The notes: generated by a model not told the origin, from the letters alone. Positions 8,408 through 18,508 are shown, counted from the stretch's first letter. The stretch: 64,000 nt of DNA from Teredinibacter haidensis (GCF_014211975.1 NZ_CP060084.1:2925001-2989000), one strand, 5' to 3'. Translations and numbers: made by a program.

Positions 8408-9160
8408 ATGAAGCAACAATTAATTTGTTCGGTAGTATTGGTATTACTCGCAGCGGCTAACCCTGCTAACGCGCTGTATATTGGTGCGAGTGATGGGAGC
8501 CTCTACGAGCTGGATGTATCAACTAATTCGAAAACACTTATCGGCAACACCGGCACCATGCTGGATATCGCGTTAAACCCTATCACCAATACCCTTTATG
8601 GTGTTCGTAGTGACAGCCTGTATATGATCGACACTGCAACAGCCAGCACAACACTCGTGGGCGGGTCGCTAAGTATGAACGGCCTTACATTTGATAGTGC
8701 CGGAACCCTCTACGGTAGTGGCGGCTCGAACCTTTATACAATTGATATCACCACTGGCAGTTCCAGTCTGGTGGGGTTCACCGGTTTTACCTCATCCGGT
8801 GATATCGCTTTTGACGATGCGGGCAACCTTTTTCTCTCTGCCACCGGCGGTTCAGGCAGCGATCAACTGGTATCTCTAGACGCGGGTACCGGTGCGGGAA
8901 CGGCTTTGGGTAGCTTTGGTTTTTCTGCGGTATACGGTTTAAACTTTTCAGATTCAACTCTGTACGGGTTCACTCTCGCAGGTCAAACGCTATCTATAGA
9001 CACTTCAAGCGGTGCAGCTACCTATTTAGCGTCGAACGGAATCGGCGCTTTCGGCGCTGATGGTGCAGGTGGTGTTGTTGATGTACCAGAACCCGCCAGC
9101 ATTGCGATGCTTGGACTCGGCCTTGTGGCCTTAGGATTTTCGCGTCGCAGAAAGAACTAG
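8408..9160 (+). CDS. PEP-CTERM sorting-domain protein
   Basis: Encodes 250 residues; AGGAG lies ahead of the ATG. A signal peptide (1-22, cut after NPANA) is followed by a body of short repeats of the type LYxxDxxTxxxTLIG, resembling a YncE-like beta-propeller. The C-terminus has the PEP-CTERM tripartite signal: VPEP at about 226, a hydrophobic helix (ASIAMLGLGLVALGF), and basic SRRRKN. Such proteins are exported, cut and anchored or released by exosortase, and in other species take part in biofilm and exopolysaccharide formation. No exosortase or polysaccharide genes are in the window. It has its own sigma-54 promoter and terminator. Confidence 0.88.
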   Translation: MKQQLICSVVLVLLAAANPANALYIGASDGSLYELDVSTNSKTLIGNTGTMLDIALNPITNTLYGVRSDSLYMIDTATASTTLVGGSLSMNGLTFDSAGTLYGSGGSNLYTIDITTGSSSLVGFTGFTSSGDIAFDDAGNLFLSATGGSGSDQLVSLDAGTGAGTALGSFGFSAVYGLNFSDSTLYGFTLAGQTLSIDTSSGAATYLASNGIGAFGADGAGGVVDVPEPASIAMLGLGLVALGFSRRRKN

Positions 9161-9192
9161 TTAAATTTAGTTTCCATACGTTAATTCAATTG

Positions 9193-9223
9193 AAAGCCCG
9201 GGATCGTATTCCGGGCTTTTTTT
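9193..9223 (+). terminator. Rho-independent terminator of the PEP-CTERM gene
   Basis: AAAGCCCGG (9193-9201) pairs perfectly with CCGGGCTTT (9211-9219) and runs into seven T residues. It begins 33 bases after the stop codon. Confidence 0.88.
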
Positions 9224-9273
9224 GACCTCCGCGTATAGTGTCCACGCCCACGTTGAACAGAATGCTTTCATCT

Positions 9274-10344
9274 CTAATTGGTTTTTAGCTCAACCCAAAT
9301 AGGACGGTGATCAGAAATATAGTGCCTTAGATAGGCGTTAAACGCTTTCACGGTTTTTGCATGCGTTCTTGTTTCTGCCAACCGATCCCAATTGTTACGA
9401 AAAATAGCCGCATCAAAATCAAATACTCCATAGTTCTCAATACGGTTTTTTAACGCAGTTGGCGCAAAGGCTATTTGATCATAGGTTTTATCGTTCCCCA
9501 GGTTTGATCCTCCAATACGGGAAAGGCTCTCGGTTCGCGCTACGCCGGTCTTGTCGTAAAGATCAACCGATGTCCAGGAAAATTCCTCGAGCGCTTTTAT
9601 TGTTGCTTCGTTGAACTCCATATTTGGCACATTCATATCGCCAAGCAATATGATGTCTTTGTCCCATGCATTTCCGCCTGCACTTCTATCTTTGGCCCAT
9701 TTTGCTAAGGCATAGATCTCTAAAACACGCCGGGCATATTTACGGCGATCGTCCTCTTTACTAGAATGCTGAAATTTACCGAAATATAAATGTACATTGG
9801 CAAGTACAAAATCGATCTTTCCGCTGGAAAAACTGCCAATAAACGGGTTGCGATCAAAGGGTGTATATTTCATCTTACTAAACGTTTGAGTTTTGTTTTG
9901 GCGGCGTTCACGATAATGGACTGTTACATTTCTACTGGGAAATTCTCGAGGACGAAGCGCGACTTCCCCAAAAAGCTTGCCGGGGGAAACCTTTTCGGTG
10001 TTAAACACATAAGCTAGACGCTCATCATTCCCAGCCGTATCGGACATAACAAAGTCGAACTTATCGCCCATGATATCGACGATCTTCATAAATTGCCGAT
10101 AATCATCATTTACTTCTTGAACGGCGATAAGATCAAAACGTTTGAGGATATGAGCAATTATTTTTCGCGCACCATTAGTGCGGTTTTGCACACCCAAATT
10201 GGCAATATTCCAACTACCCAGCAACAGACGGTTGCGTTTTGACACTGGAACGTTGCGTTTTTCAAAATGAGCATTAAGTGCAGTAATCTCTGTCGAGCTG
10301 CGAATTCGTAAAGGGCGGCTTGGTTCTGCAAAAGGTATGGCCAA
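9274..10344 (-). CDS. Endonuclease/exonuclease/phosphatase family protein
   Basis: Encodes 356 residues, from a TTG at 10344 with AGAGGAAG upstream. The EEP (DNase I-like) fold is shown by its motifs in order: LLLGSWNIANLG (metal site Asn), IAVQEVNDD (metal-binding Glu), ILLGDMNVPNM (GDxN) and C-terminal YISDHRPIWVEL (catalytic SDH). No signal peptide is seen, so it is probably cytoplasmic. The family includes AP endonucleases, DNases and phosphodiesterases; this sequence is not close to ExoIII. Substrate unknown. No operon partner. Confidence 0.85.
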   Translation of the reverse strand: MAIPFAEPSRPLRIRSSTEITALNAHFEKRNVPVSKRNRLLLGSWNIANLGVQNRTNGARKIIAHILKRFDLIAVQEVNDDYRQFMKIVDIMGDKFDFVMSDTAGNDERLAYVFNTEKVSPGKLFGEVALRPREFPSRNVTVHYRERRQNKTQTFSKMKYTPFDRNPFIGSFSSGKIDFVLANVHLYFGKFQHSSKEDDRRKYARRVLEIYALAKWAKDRSAGGNAWDKDIILLGDMNVPNMEFNEATIKALEEFSWTSVDLYDKTGVARTESLSRIGGSNLGNDKTYDQIAFAPTALKNRIENYGVFDFDAAIFRNNWDRLAETRTHAKTVKAFNAYLRHYISDHRPIWVELKTN

Positions 10345-10868
10345 AGTGACTTCCTCTCATATTTTTATAATTGATCGAGCTATTATTCCAGACTCCTAGC
10401 GTACCATTTGCGGCCGCCAATCAATAGAAGCATATCTAACCAACGCGATGGAAAGCAAGGTCTACACAACGCCAAAACCCCGAAAGCACTCAATCTCGGT
10501 TGTAACTTATCAACTTAACTTATGGCAGGAGCCCCTAATTACGGGCAGGCATATTCTGCGTGAACAAAAAAATCTCATTCGCAAGGCGCAATTCGTCGTT
10601 AAAGGCCATCCATACCCCCTAAAGAATTTATTCATAACGGACCTGCCCTTGCTAGCCCTAACCAAGCAGCCTGTAATAGCCAGGTAAAAATAATTCTCTA
10701 GAGGCTTCTCGGTATTCAAAAGGTAAATTGTGTCACTTGTGAAGTTTGACGCCAGTCCCAGTTTCTGACCTTAATTTCAAAAAGGTTATGAGAAACGTGA
10801 CCCGGTCACTTCTAGAAACCAATTTTCATCTATGATTGGCCAATTGTTCGGCGGTTTAGTCTTAAAGT
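10345..10868. other. Non-coding region
   Basis: Overlapping frames at 10448-10687 (plus) and 10510-10719 (minus) lack ribosome sites and recognisable sequence, and I reject both. The promoters of the flanking divergent genes must lie here; I could not place them with confidence. Confidence 0.4.
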
Positions 10869-11879
10869 ATGAAAGTTGATCCAATTACCCTAAAAATGCT
10901 TCTGCAAAGCATGCACCACGGCACGGGGGAGATGCATGCTTTATTACGTGAACCCTTAGAAAAACAAACACTGCTGACCATGGCTCGAATTGCCCATAAG
11001 CTGAAAGGAGAGGCGGCAGTAGTTGGATTTAAAAAACTAAGCAACGCTATATCTCGCCTAGAAGATTCAATTGAACATTGCCAAGTTGAAACAAAATCTG
11101 GGCCAAACAAAACAGTCCTTATTCATCAACAATTGAAAAAACTATTTTACATTTATCAACAGATCGTTAAAAGTTCCCAATCACAAAGCGGTGCTCAGCA
11201 GCGCAAGACTTTAAAAGGCTCAAAGCAAACAAAAAAAACCGGAATTTCAGCGGCATTGAAAATACTTGCGCAAAACGTAAGCCGCAGCTGCGGAAAGCTT
11301 GTTACGCTCGACCTTGACCAATTCGATATTGCGAGGGTTCCTTCATCCTTACAAATGAAAATTCAAGATATTGTGATCCAGCTCATCCGCAATGCCATTA
11401 CCCACGGCATTGAATCGCCACAGGCGCGCAGAACCAATAGGAAGAACCCCACAGGATCTGTAAAGGTTATTGTTAAATGTATTCACAATAAATTGGTGGT
11501 TGCCGTTCAAGATGACGGCGTCGGCATTGATCTTGAAGTTATTAGAAAGCGGCTGATTAACAAATATAATTTTCGAGTAGAAAAAACCGCGAAGCTTACC
11601 CCGAAGGCCTTGCTGGCATCACTATTTCTACCGGGGTTTTCAACCCTAACGAAAAAACAGGTTCACGCCGGGCGAGGCGTTGGGCTAGATCTAGTCAACA
11701 CGCATGTCAATTCAATGGGAGGAAAAATAAATATTGACTACAGGAAAAACAAAGCAACCAAATTCACTATTCATATACCATTAGTTGTTTCTGTCAAAAA
11801 ATTCGTAGTTCCTCTTCGAAACGCAAAAAACAAAATCGACCATAGTAAAATACCAACAGTTTATGCAAAGATTGGCTAA
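10869..11879 (+). CDS. Orphan CheA-like Hpt-histidine kinase protein
   Basis: Encodes 336 residues. Residues 1-100 are an Hpt domain with the phospho-accepting His in IAHKLKGEAAVVG (about 42). After a Ser/Lys/Gln-rich linker, residues 125-310 match the P4 ATPase domain of CheA: QLIRNAITHGIES (N box), DDGVGID (G1), GRGVGLDLVNTHVNSMGG (G2), KATKFTIHIPL at the end. Missing are the CheY-binding P2, the P3 dimerisation helices and the CheW-like P5, so it cannot join a normal chemoreceptor array. No CheY, CheW or receptor lies nearby. It may phosphorylate itself and pass phosphate to a distant receiver. All ATP-binding motifs look intact. Confidence 0.8.
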   Translation: MKVDPITLKMLLQSMHHGTGEMHALLREPLEKQTLLTMARIAHKLKGEAAVVGFKKLSNAISRLEDSIEHCQVETKSGPNKTVLIHQQLKKLFYIYQQIVKSSQSQSGAQQRKTLKGSKQTKKTGISAALKILAQNVSRSCGKLVTLDLDQFDIARVPSSLQMKIQDIVIQLIRNAITHGIESPQARRTNRKNPTGSVKVIVKCIHNKLVVAVQDDGVGIDLEVIRKRLINKYNFRVEKTAKLTPKALLASLFLPGFSTLTKKQVHAGRGVGLDLVNTHVNSMGGKINIDYRKNKATKFTIHIPLVVSVKKFVVPLRNAKNKIDHSKIPTVYAKIG

Positions 11880-12493
11880 ATTTTTTGCTGCACCTAGTCA
11901 GCACAGGTATGTTAACTCCCTCCTACATCGCCTTGAACAAGCAATTAAAATCAGGCTCTTAACACACACTGCAAATCAGTAACGCAACTATCGCCGACTT
12001 AATGGTAACATTGGCGAGCGAGACTAAGAGGCAGTAGATCGGCATATGTGAGTTTATGAACCACCAACAGAAACCCATTTCTCCTCTATAGGCTAGAAAG
12101 TGTTAAAATTTCTGATAATCAATTGAATTTCGGCGACTCAGAACGCAAGAAAAGTTAGACCGAAAAGTCCCTAGTTACCCCGCCAGAACTCTTTAAAGTC
12201 GATCTCTTCACTCATAGGTAGCTCTTTTATTACCTCCGAGCACTGCCCTGAGGACCTGCAAGTATTCAATTACAAGCAACCAGTACCGATTAATTTAAGC
12301 CCACACTTCCCCTAGCGGCTTACTGAAAAACGTAAGCGCCGCCAGAAGCGCAAGATAAATATGGGTGAGAAAGTGAATTTTTGTTCACTTTTTTAGCCCC
12401 GCTGGCAACCCAGATAAAGTTTCAACGGGCTACAGCGCTATAGTAAAGAGCAACAAATATCGACGACGGAGCGTGAATATTTCTATATACACT
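11880..12493. other. Non-coding region between convergent genes
   Basis: No open frame with coding character and no strong U-tailed terminator was found in 614 bases between the CheA-like gene and the response-regulator gene, which point at each other. Possibly decayed DNA. Confidence 0.4.
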
Positions 12494-13402
12494 TTAGTAA
12501 TGTCGCTTCTTTTGTAATGCGTCAATAGCCAGGCTTGCAGCGGAAGTTCTATTATCAACATTAAGTTTCTTAAATATTTGCTCAAGATGTTTATTAACCG
12601 TGCGCGGGCTCATTTCTAATATTTGGGCAATCTCTCTATTTGTTTTCCCCTTAGCTATCCAGACTAAAACTTCCGATTCGCGCTGGGTAACCGGAAATGT
12701 ATCTTTCAATATATTTATAGGGTTAACTTTTTCTTCATCAATTAGCCGCAAAAGTATTTCATTTGTATTGGGGTTCCCCATATACACAACACTTAAGGTA
12801 AGCGTTGAGGTTTTCAATTCAAGTTTATTTCCTTCAACGGGCGAGCGAGACAACCATGATTTAATTTGAGAGGTAATAGTTATTTGCTTACTCGATTTTT
12901 CACTATTTGCCCGCTCAATAGTTTGCATAACGAATGATGTAGCCCATTGAACTGCGCCGGTTTCATCAACTGTAAATACATTCTGCCCAGCACTATCCAG
13001 GGCCTTTTCTGCATGTCGAGTTAATCTAGAGTTGGTTAAGTGCGTTTTCATCCTAGCGATAAGTTCGATCGGGTTTATCGGCTTTGTTAAATAATCTACG
13101 CCGCCGGCATTAAACCCCTTCAATATACTGTCGGTATCGGTGAGCCCGGTCATAAATATGATGGGTACAGAATGTAATTCAGAGTTCCGTTTTAATGCCA
13201 TACACGTTTCAAAACCATCCATAACTGGCATTATTGCATCGAGCAGAATAATGTCAGGAACCATCTTTGAGCATATTGATAAGGCCTGCTTGCCATCTAG
13301 GGCGACCAACGTTGTCATACCTGCCGACTCTAGAGATTCGTTCAACATCCCAAGTGTTTCTGGTGAATCGTCGACAATCAGGATAAGTTCACCTGTAATC
13401 AC
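12494..13402 (-). CDS. LuxR/FixJ-type response regulator
   Basis: Encodes 302 residues. Residues 5-120 form a receiver domain: acidic pair VDDS, phospho-acceptor Asp in ILLDAIMPVMDG, Thr in FMTG, Lys in LTKPI. A middle part (about 130-225) resembles a PAS-like region. Residues 235-300 are a LuxR-type helix-turn-helix (TQRESEVLVWIAKGKTNREI, then MSPRTVNKHLEQIFKKL). It follows the hybrid kinase gene with only one base between, so the kinase is the obvious partner. The pair is divergent from urtABCDE, whose expression it probably controls in response to amide or urea supply. The target site is not identified. Confidence 0.88.
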   Translation of the reverse strand: MITGELILIVDDSPETLGMLNESLESAGMTTLVALDGKQALSICSKMVPDIILLDAIMPVMDGFETCMALKRNSELHSVPIIFMTGLTDTDSILKGFNAGGVDYLTKPINPIELIARMKTHLTNSRLTRHAEKALDSAGQNVFTVDETGAVQWATSFVMQTIERANSEKSSKQITITSQIKSWLSRSPVEGNKLELKTSTLTLSVVYMGNPNTNEILLRLIDEEKVNPINILKDTFPVTQRESEVLVWIAKGKTNREIAQILEMSPRTVNKHLEQIFKKLNVDNRTSAASLAIDALQKKRHY

Positions 13403-13403
13403 T

Positions 13404-16400
13404 TTAAATTACCTTCGCTAATTTAATTACACTATCTAAGTTAACTTCATGAATATGCTGCTTTAGTTTAAGAACAAACATTTTATCCACGTCATCATTA
13501 CTTTCCAGTTCATTTGAAATTTTCTTCAATTGTGTAAGATGACCGATTTCAGCGTACTCAATTATCGTCTGCAATATTTTACTGCTTGGATAGTTCTTGA
13601 TCTCTGACACAATGAATTTTTTTTCCGAACTTATATTTTTCTGGGGGTTAAATTCCCATGACATACCCAATGAAGACCCGATTTTTTCGAGCAGAACTTC
13701 CAACTTAATGGGCTTATTCATAAAGTTTTCTATTTTAAGACCTCCTTCAATATTGGCTCCTTGGTTTGCGTTGGCTGAAATCATAATTATGGGTTTGCTA
13801 ACGCCCCTCGCATTTAGTTTCTGCACCAATTCATTACCATCTATCCCTGGCATTATCTGATCAATAAGAAATAGATCTGGAGTACAACTGCTTAAAAACT
13901 CTAGGCACGATTCACCATTGTAAGCTTCAAAAACAATAAACCCCAAAGGCGTCAATAGATCACTTATTAAGCTGCGATGAGAAGCTTCGTCATCGACAAT
14001 AATGACAGATTTCCGGGGGCCCTTATAACCGTAGATTTTGTTTGCTCTTGCCGCATCAACTTTAGGTTGCTCTACATGCGCGAGCATTAGCGAAAGCGTA
14101 AAGGTTGTTCCACCCCCAGGATTTTTCGTTACTTCAATATCGCCGCCCATTATGTCGGCAAGTATTTTTGTTATAGACAACCCCAATCCCGTACCAACAA
14201 CATTTGGCATGCCTGGTCTTCTCACGCGTTCAAATGGACGAAATATTCTGTCAACTTCATCCTCTGGAACCCCGATTCCGGTGTCACAAATAGTGAATTT
14301 CGCGACCTGATTTTTATAGCGAAGGGAAATGGAAATATCACCTTCATCAGTAAACTTTATGGCGTTTGACAGTAAATTTATAAGGATCTGCCTAAGGCGC
14401 TTTTCGTCGCCCTGTACATATTGTGGTATATTGGTTAAACACTCGTAAGAAAAGTTTAACCCCTTGGCTTCAGCTTGAAGCCGAAACATATAGACTATTT
14501 GCTCTATAAATTTTTCCAAATAAATATGATCTCTATTGATTACGATACGTCCAGCTTCGATAGTTGAAATGTCTAATAGACCCTCAATAATATCCGCCAA
14601 ATGCTCGCTACTACGACGGATAACAGATAATTGCTTTCGATATTTTGGCAAAATATCTTCATTAACCTCCAATAACTGAGCATACCCAAGCACAGAATTA
14701 AGCGGTGTACGTAACTCATGACTAATGCCGGTCAAATATCGACTTTTAGCATTATTCGCCGCTTCTGCAACTTCTTTAGCCTTTTGTAAAGCTTCATCAG
14801 TTTTGCCATGCGCATGAATTTCCTGCTGGAGCCTTTTCGTTTGGCGTTGAGATTCCTCTTGCGCTACGATACGACTTTCATGAGATAGTACAAATAACCA
14901 AGAAATCACACCACCAACTAACAAAAGAATGAAAAACACTTCCCATAGAGTTTGAGCGAGCAGCATTGTAGCGTCGGTATTTTGTAGCGATATTGTTGTA
15001 TAAATCATCGCGAGGAAGCCGCCAGTAACACCCGCAATAATGCTCAATAGAAAAATGAAATGAATAAATCGAATATTTAGCACATTTTCTAAAACGCCAG
15101 GGAGATTTTTAACTCCCCATAGTTGAATTCTTTCACCTATTCGTGGGGTGTTTTTGCATGAATCTAAACAGCGTGCATCGAGGGAACAACATAGGGAGCA
15201 AATAGGTCCGTCATATGCCGGACAGATGGCTATATCTTCTTTCTCGTAGTGATTCTCACAAATACAACACTTTCTTACTCCCGTAATAGAAATAATATTA
15301 TCGGGCTCTCTCGCTATGTAATAGCGACTTTTTGTGGCCAGAGCGATTATAGGCGCAAAAACTAGTGGGCAAGCGATAGTGATGAAATGCGCTAGAGCTT
15401 GGGGATATTCACCAAGCAAACCAAGATATGATATAACACCTATTATTGAAGATAGGATCATTGACCCTACTCCTACAGGATTTATGTCGTAAAGAAAGGC
15501 ACGCTTAAATTCAATGTGAGCGGGACTAAGTCCCAATGGCTTATTAAGCACTAAATCTGCCACTATACTCCCGACCCAAGCAACGGCAATAATAGCGTAG
15601 ATACTCAATATATTTTCAAAAGCTCGATAGACACCGAGCTCCATAAGCACCAGGGCGATCGATACATTAAAAACCAACCAAACCACTCGGCCAGGATGAC
15701 TATGCGTTAAGCGCGAGAAAAAATTGGACCAAGCAATAGACCCAGCATAGGCATTGGTAACATTAATTTTGAGCTGAGAGATGATGACAAAAATTGCGGC
15801 GACTAAAATGCTAATGTTTGGGTTACTAAACACATATGAAAAAGCGACTTGATACATATGCGCAGGGTCTGAAGCATCAGCTGATCCCGTACCGTGCTTA
15901 ATAGCCAAGAAAGCTAAAAATGAACCAGCTAATATCTTAATCATACCAATGATGATCCAACCAGGGCCAGCCGCAATCATAGATAGCCACCACCCCATAC
16001 GATTATCGCGTTTCTTTTCTGGTAGAAACCTCAAAAAATCTACCTGCTCACCAATTTGAGCAACTAAAGAAAACATCACCGAAGCCGCTGCTCCAAATAG
16101 AAGAACGCTGGGACCGGTTGTTGTTTGAAGCGCACCGGTATATTCGCTCCATTCCGCCAGAGATACACTTTCGTGGCTCAAAATAAAGACAAAGGGAATA
16201 AGTTGCAACACGATCCAAAGAGGCTGTGTCCAAAACTGGAAGCGGCTAATGAAGGTAATACCAAAAAAAGCCAAAGGAATAACCACCAGCGAACTGATGA
16301 TATAGCCAATAAACAATGGAATATCGACTAATAATTCTAGTGCTTTCGCCATAATTGCCGCTTCGAGGGCAAAAAATATAAATGTGAAGGAGGCATAAAT

Positions 16401-16784
16401 AAGCGATGTTAAGGTCGAACCAATATAACCAAACCCAGCTCCTCGGGTGAGCAGGTCAATATCTACCCCATATTTTGCGGCGTAATAACATATAGGCAAG
16501 CCCGTTAAAAAAATAAGTAACCCAACAACCAACGTGGCTAGCAATGTGTTATCGAACCCATAGCTCAAAGTTACCGCACCGCCGATAGCCTCTAGAGCTA
16601 AGAATGAAATTGCCCCTAACGCCGTATTGGCGACACGAATAAACGACCAACGCCGAGAACCTTTGGCTGTAAACCTTAGCGCATAGTCCTCTAGAGTTTG
16701 GTTGTTGACCCACTGATTGTAGCTACGTCGTACTCTCGAAATTTGCTGCTTAGCATTTAAACTATCCATTTCGCATTGATACAT
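13404..16784 (-). CDS. Hybrid histidine kinase with NCS1-permease-like sensor
   Basis: Encodes 1126 residues. Residues about 45-480 are a multi-helix membrane domain similar to NCS1 (cytosine/purine/hydantoin) permeases. Next comes a cysteine-rich segment (503-536: KCCICENHY, ICSLCCSLDARCLDSC), probably binding metal, and two further membrane helices (570-630). HisKA follows with His about 688 (GISHELRTPLNS), HATPase about 790-910 (GTGLGLSITKILADIMGG), and a receiver at 923-1045 with Asp in LFLIDQIMPGIDG. A permease fused to a kinase can sense its ligand by binding or transport. A second start at 16769 is possible. It is co-transcribed with the response regulator and divergent from urtA. Confidence 0.88.
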   Translation of the reverse strand: MYQCEMDSLNAKQQISRVRRSYNQWVNNQTLEDYALRFTAKGSRRWSFIRVANTALGAISFLALEAIGGAVTLSYGFDNTLLATLVVGLLIFLTGLPICYYAAKYGVDIDLLTRGAGFGYIGSTLTSLIYASFTFIFFALEAAIMAKALELLVDIPLFIGYIISSLVVIPLAFFGITFISRFQFWTQPLWIVLQLIPFVFILSHESVSLAEWSEYTGALQTTTGPSVLLFGAAASVMFSLVAQIGEQVDFLRFLPEKKRDNRMGWWLSMIAAGPGWIIIGMIKILAGSFLAFLAIKHGTGSADASDPAHMYQVAFSYVFSNPNISILVAAIFVIISQLKINVTNAYAGSIAWSNFFSRLTHSHPGRVVWLVFNVSIALVLMELGVYRAFENILSIYAIIAVAWVGSIVADLVLNKPLGLSPAHIEFKRAFLYDINPVGVGSMILSSIIGVISYLGLLGEYPQALAHFITIACPLVFAPIIALATKSRYYIAREPDNIISITGVRKCCICENHYEKEDIAICPAYDGPICSLCCSLDARCLDSCKNTPRIGERIQLWGVKNLPGVLENVLNIRFIHFIFLLSIIAGVTGGFLAMIYTTISLQNTDATMLLAQTLWEVFFILLLVGGVISWLFVLSHESRIVAQEESQRQTKRLQQEIHAHGKTDEALQKAKEVAEAANNAKSRYLTGISHELRTPLNSVLGYAQLLEVNEDILPKYRKQLSVIRRSSEHLADIIEGLLDISTIEAGRIVINRDHIYLEKFIEQIVYMFRLQAEAKGLNFSYECLTNIPQYVQGDEKRLRQILINLLSNAIKFTDEGDISISLRYKNQVAKFTICDTGIGVPEDEVDRIFRPFERVRRPGMPNVVGTGLGLSITKILADIMGGDIEVTKNPGGGTTFTLSLMLAHVEQPKVDAARANKIYGYKGPRKSVIIVDDEASHRSLISDLLTPLGFIVFEAYNGESCLEFLSSCTPDLFLIDQIMPGIDGNELVQKLNARGVSKPIIMISANANQGANIEGGLKIENFMNKPIKLEVLLEKIGSSLGMSWEFNPQKNISSEKKFIVSEIKNYPSSKILQTIIEYAEIGHLTQLKKISNELESNDDVDKMFVLKLKQHIHEVNLDSVIKLAKVI

Positions 16785-17047
16785 CTCATGAATTGCCAGT
16801 ATTAATTGATGAGTGACGTCACGCCCTCCCTTACGAATTCATCACTCATCAAGACCGTTAACCTACTGCAAGAAACGATCCTATGTTGATTTACACGATA
16901 ACACACAAGATTGAATAGTTATCACATACCAATAGCTCAATACATACGTTATTTAACATAGGGGCGTGAGTTGATTGTCGAATATGGAATATGAGGGCAG
17001 AAGAAGAAAATAGCCTTGCACCTTTTCAATCATAGCGAGGAATTACA

Positions 17048-18331
17048 ATGTTCATTAAAACTGCCTTAAACCATCGACAGGTTAAATCCCGGTTGATCAA
17101 TGCATCGAGCATCCGTCCCTATAAATCTGCGTTTGGGAAAACCATTAGATTGTCTTCGTTATTGATCGCTGCCGCTTGCCTGTTACCCAATACCGTTATT
17201 GCGGCAAAAGATCTAGCCGTAACGGAAGATACAGTTACGGTAGGTATCCTACATTCACTTACCGGAACAATGGCTATCAGTGAGACAGGAGCTCAAGAAG
17301 CAGAAAAACTCGCGATCAAGCAAATTAATGATATGGGGGGAATATTAGGCCGACAAATTAAAATCATTCAGGAAGATGGCGCAAGCGACTGGCCAACATT
17401 TGCAGAAAAATCAAGAAAGCTTTTAGTGAAAGATAAGGTGGCTGCAGTGTTTGGATGCTGGACCTCCGCTTCCAGGAAAGCGGCGCTGCCTGTTTTTGAA
17501 AAAGAAAATGGACTTCTTTATTACCCAACATTTTATGAAGGGCTAGAACAATCCAAAAATGTTATCTATACCGGGCAAGAAGCAACACAACAAATTCTTG
17601 ATGGTTTAAATTGGGTCGCAAAAGAGAAAAAAGCTAAAACCTATTACCTTATAGGCTCCGATTATATTTGGCCGAGAACTTCGATGAAAATTGCCCGCAA
17701 ACATATTGAAAATGTTTTGGGGGGAAAGGTAGTCGGTGAAGAATATAAACCACTAGGTAACACTCAATTCGGTTCTGTAATTAACAAAATTAGATTGAAA
17801 AAACCAGATGTTATATACGCAGCCGTTGTCGGTGGTAGCAACGTAGCCTGGTTTAAACAGTTAAAAGCGGCCGGCATTACATCTAAAAAACAAACACTAC
17901 TTACCATATCAGTAACGGAAGATGAAGTTTTAGGTATAGGCGGCGAAAATCTTGAAGGGTTTTACTCCATCATGAAGTACTTTCAAAGCCAGGATAACGC
18001 CAACAATAAGGCATTTGTAGCCGAATTCAAAAAAATGTGGGGAGATGACAGCGTAATTGGTGATGTAACGCAAGCTGCCTACCTTGGCCCGTGGTTATGG
18101 AAAGCTGCGGTAGAAAATGCAGGGACCTTCGATATAGATAAAGTCGTTGAGGCATCAGAAAAAGGTGACATCGAGCTGACTAACGCGCCAGAAGGCTACG
18201 TGAAGTTGCACAAAAACCATCACTTATGGAGCGTCGCTCGCGTAGGCCAATGGAATAAAGATGGCCAAGCCACAGTAGTTTATGAATCCAAACTGTTAGA
18301 ACCAGATCCATTTCCAGCTGGCTATCAGTAA
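17048..18331 (+). CDS. urtA: Urea/short-chain amide ABC transporter binding protein
   Basis: Encodes 427 residues; GCGAGGA precedes the ATG. A long signal region ends around AAAC-LLPNTVIAA (about 55). The mature protein starts TVTVGILHSLTGTMAIS, as in type I periplasmic binding proteins of the Leu/amide family. UrtA hallmarks are present: FGCWTSASRKAALPVFE, YYLIGSDYIWPR, and the C-terminal HHLWSVARVGQW. It binds the substrate in the periplasm and hands it to UrtBC. First gene of urtABCDE, divergent from the sensor kinase. With formamidase rather than urease downstream, formamide or acetamide may be the real cargo; FmdD of methylotrophs is a close relative in function. Confidence 0.92.
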   Translation: MFIKTALNHRQVKSRLINASSIRPYKSAFGKTIRLSSLLIAAACLLPNTVIAAKDLAVTEDTVTVGILHSLTGTMAISETGAQEAEKLAIKQINDMGGILGRQIKIIQEDGASDWPTFAEKSRKLLVKDKVAAVFGCWTSASRKAALPVFEKENGLLYYPTFYEGLEQSKNVIYTGQEATQQILDGLNWVAKEKKAKTYYLIGSDYIWPRTSMKIARKHIENVLGGKVVGEEYKPLGNTQFGSVINKIRLKKPDVIYAAVVGGSNVAWFKQLKAAGITSKKQTLLTISVTEDEVLGIGGENLEGFYSIMKYFQSQDNANNKAFVAEFKKMWGDDSVIGDVTQAAYLGPWLWKAAVENAGTFDIDKVVEASEKGDIELTNAPEGYVKLHKNHHLWSVARVGQWNKDGQATVVYESKLLEPDPFPAGYQ

Positions 18332-18508
18332 TCCGATCTATGTATGAAACAGGGATGTTCATACACGACGCGTTTTGGATAATTAGTATTTAAGGAAAGT
18401 TATAACTTAACAAACACACTGAATAGTTTTATCACTAATTGGAACAGGGTTTTGGCAAAAGGAATTTATCGTTTTTTTAAAGATCAACGTATTTAATGAG
18501 GCAATTAC

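Noticed and set aside
10448..10719. Frames of 79 and 69 codons on opposite strands
   Set aside because: Mutually exclusive, no start signals, no recognisable sequence.
16785..17047. Sigma-54 promoter ahead of urtA, expected for nitrogen control
   Set aside because: I found no GG-N10-GC pair with acceptable flanks on the plus strand; TTGCA near 17015 lacks the -24 element.
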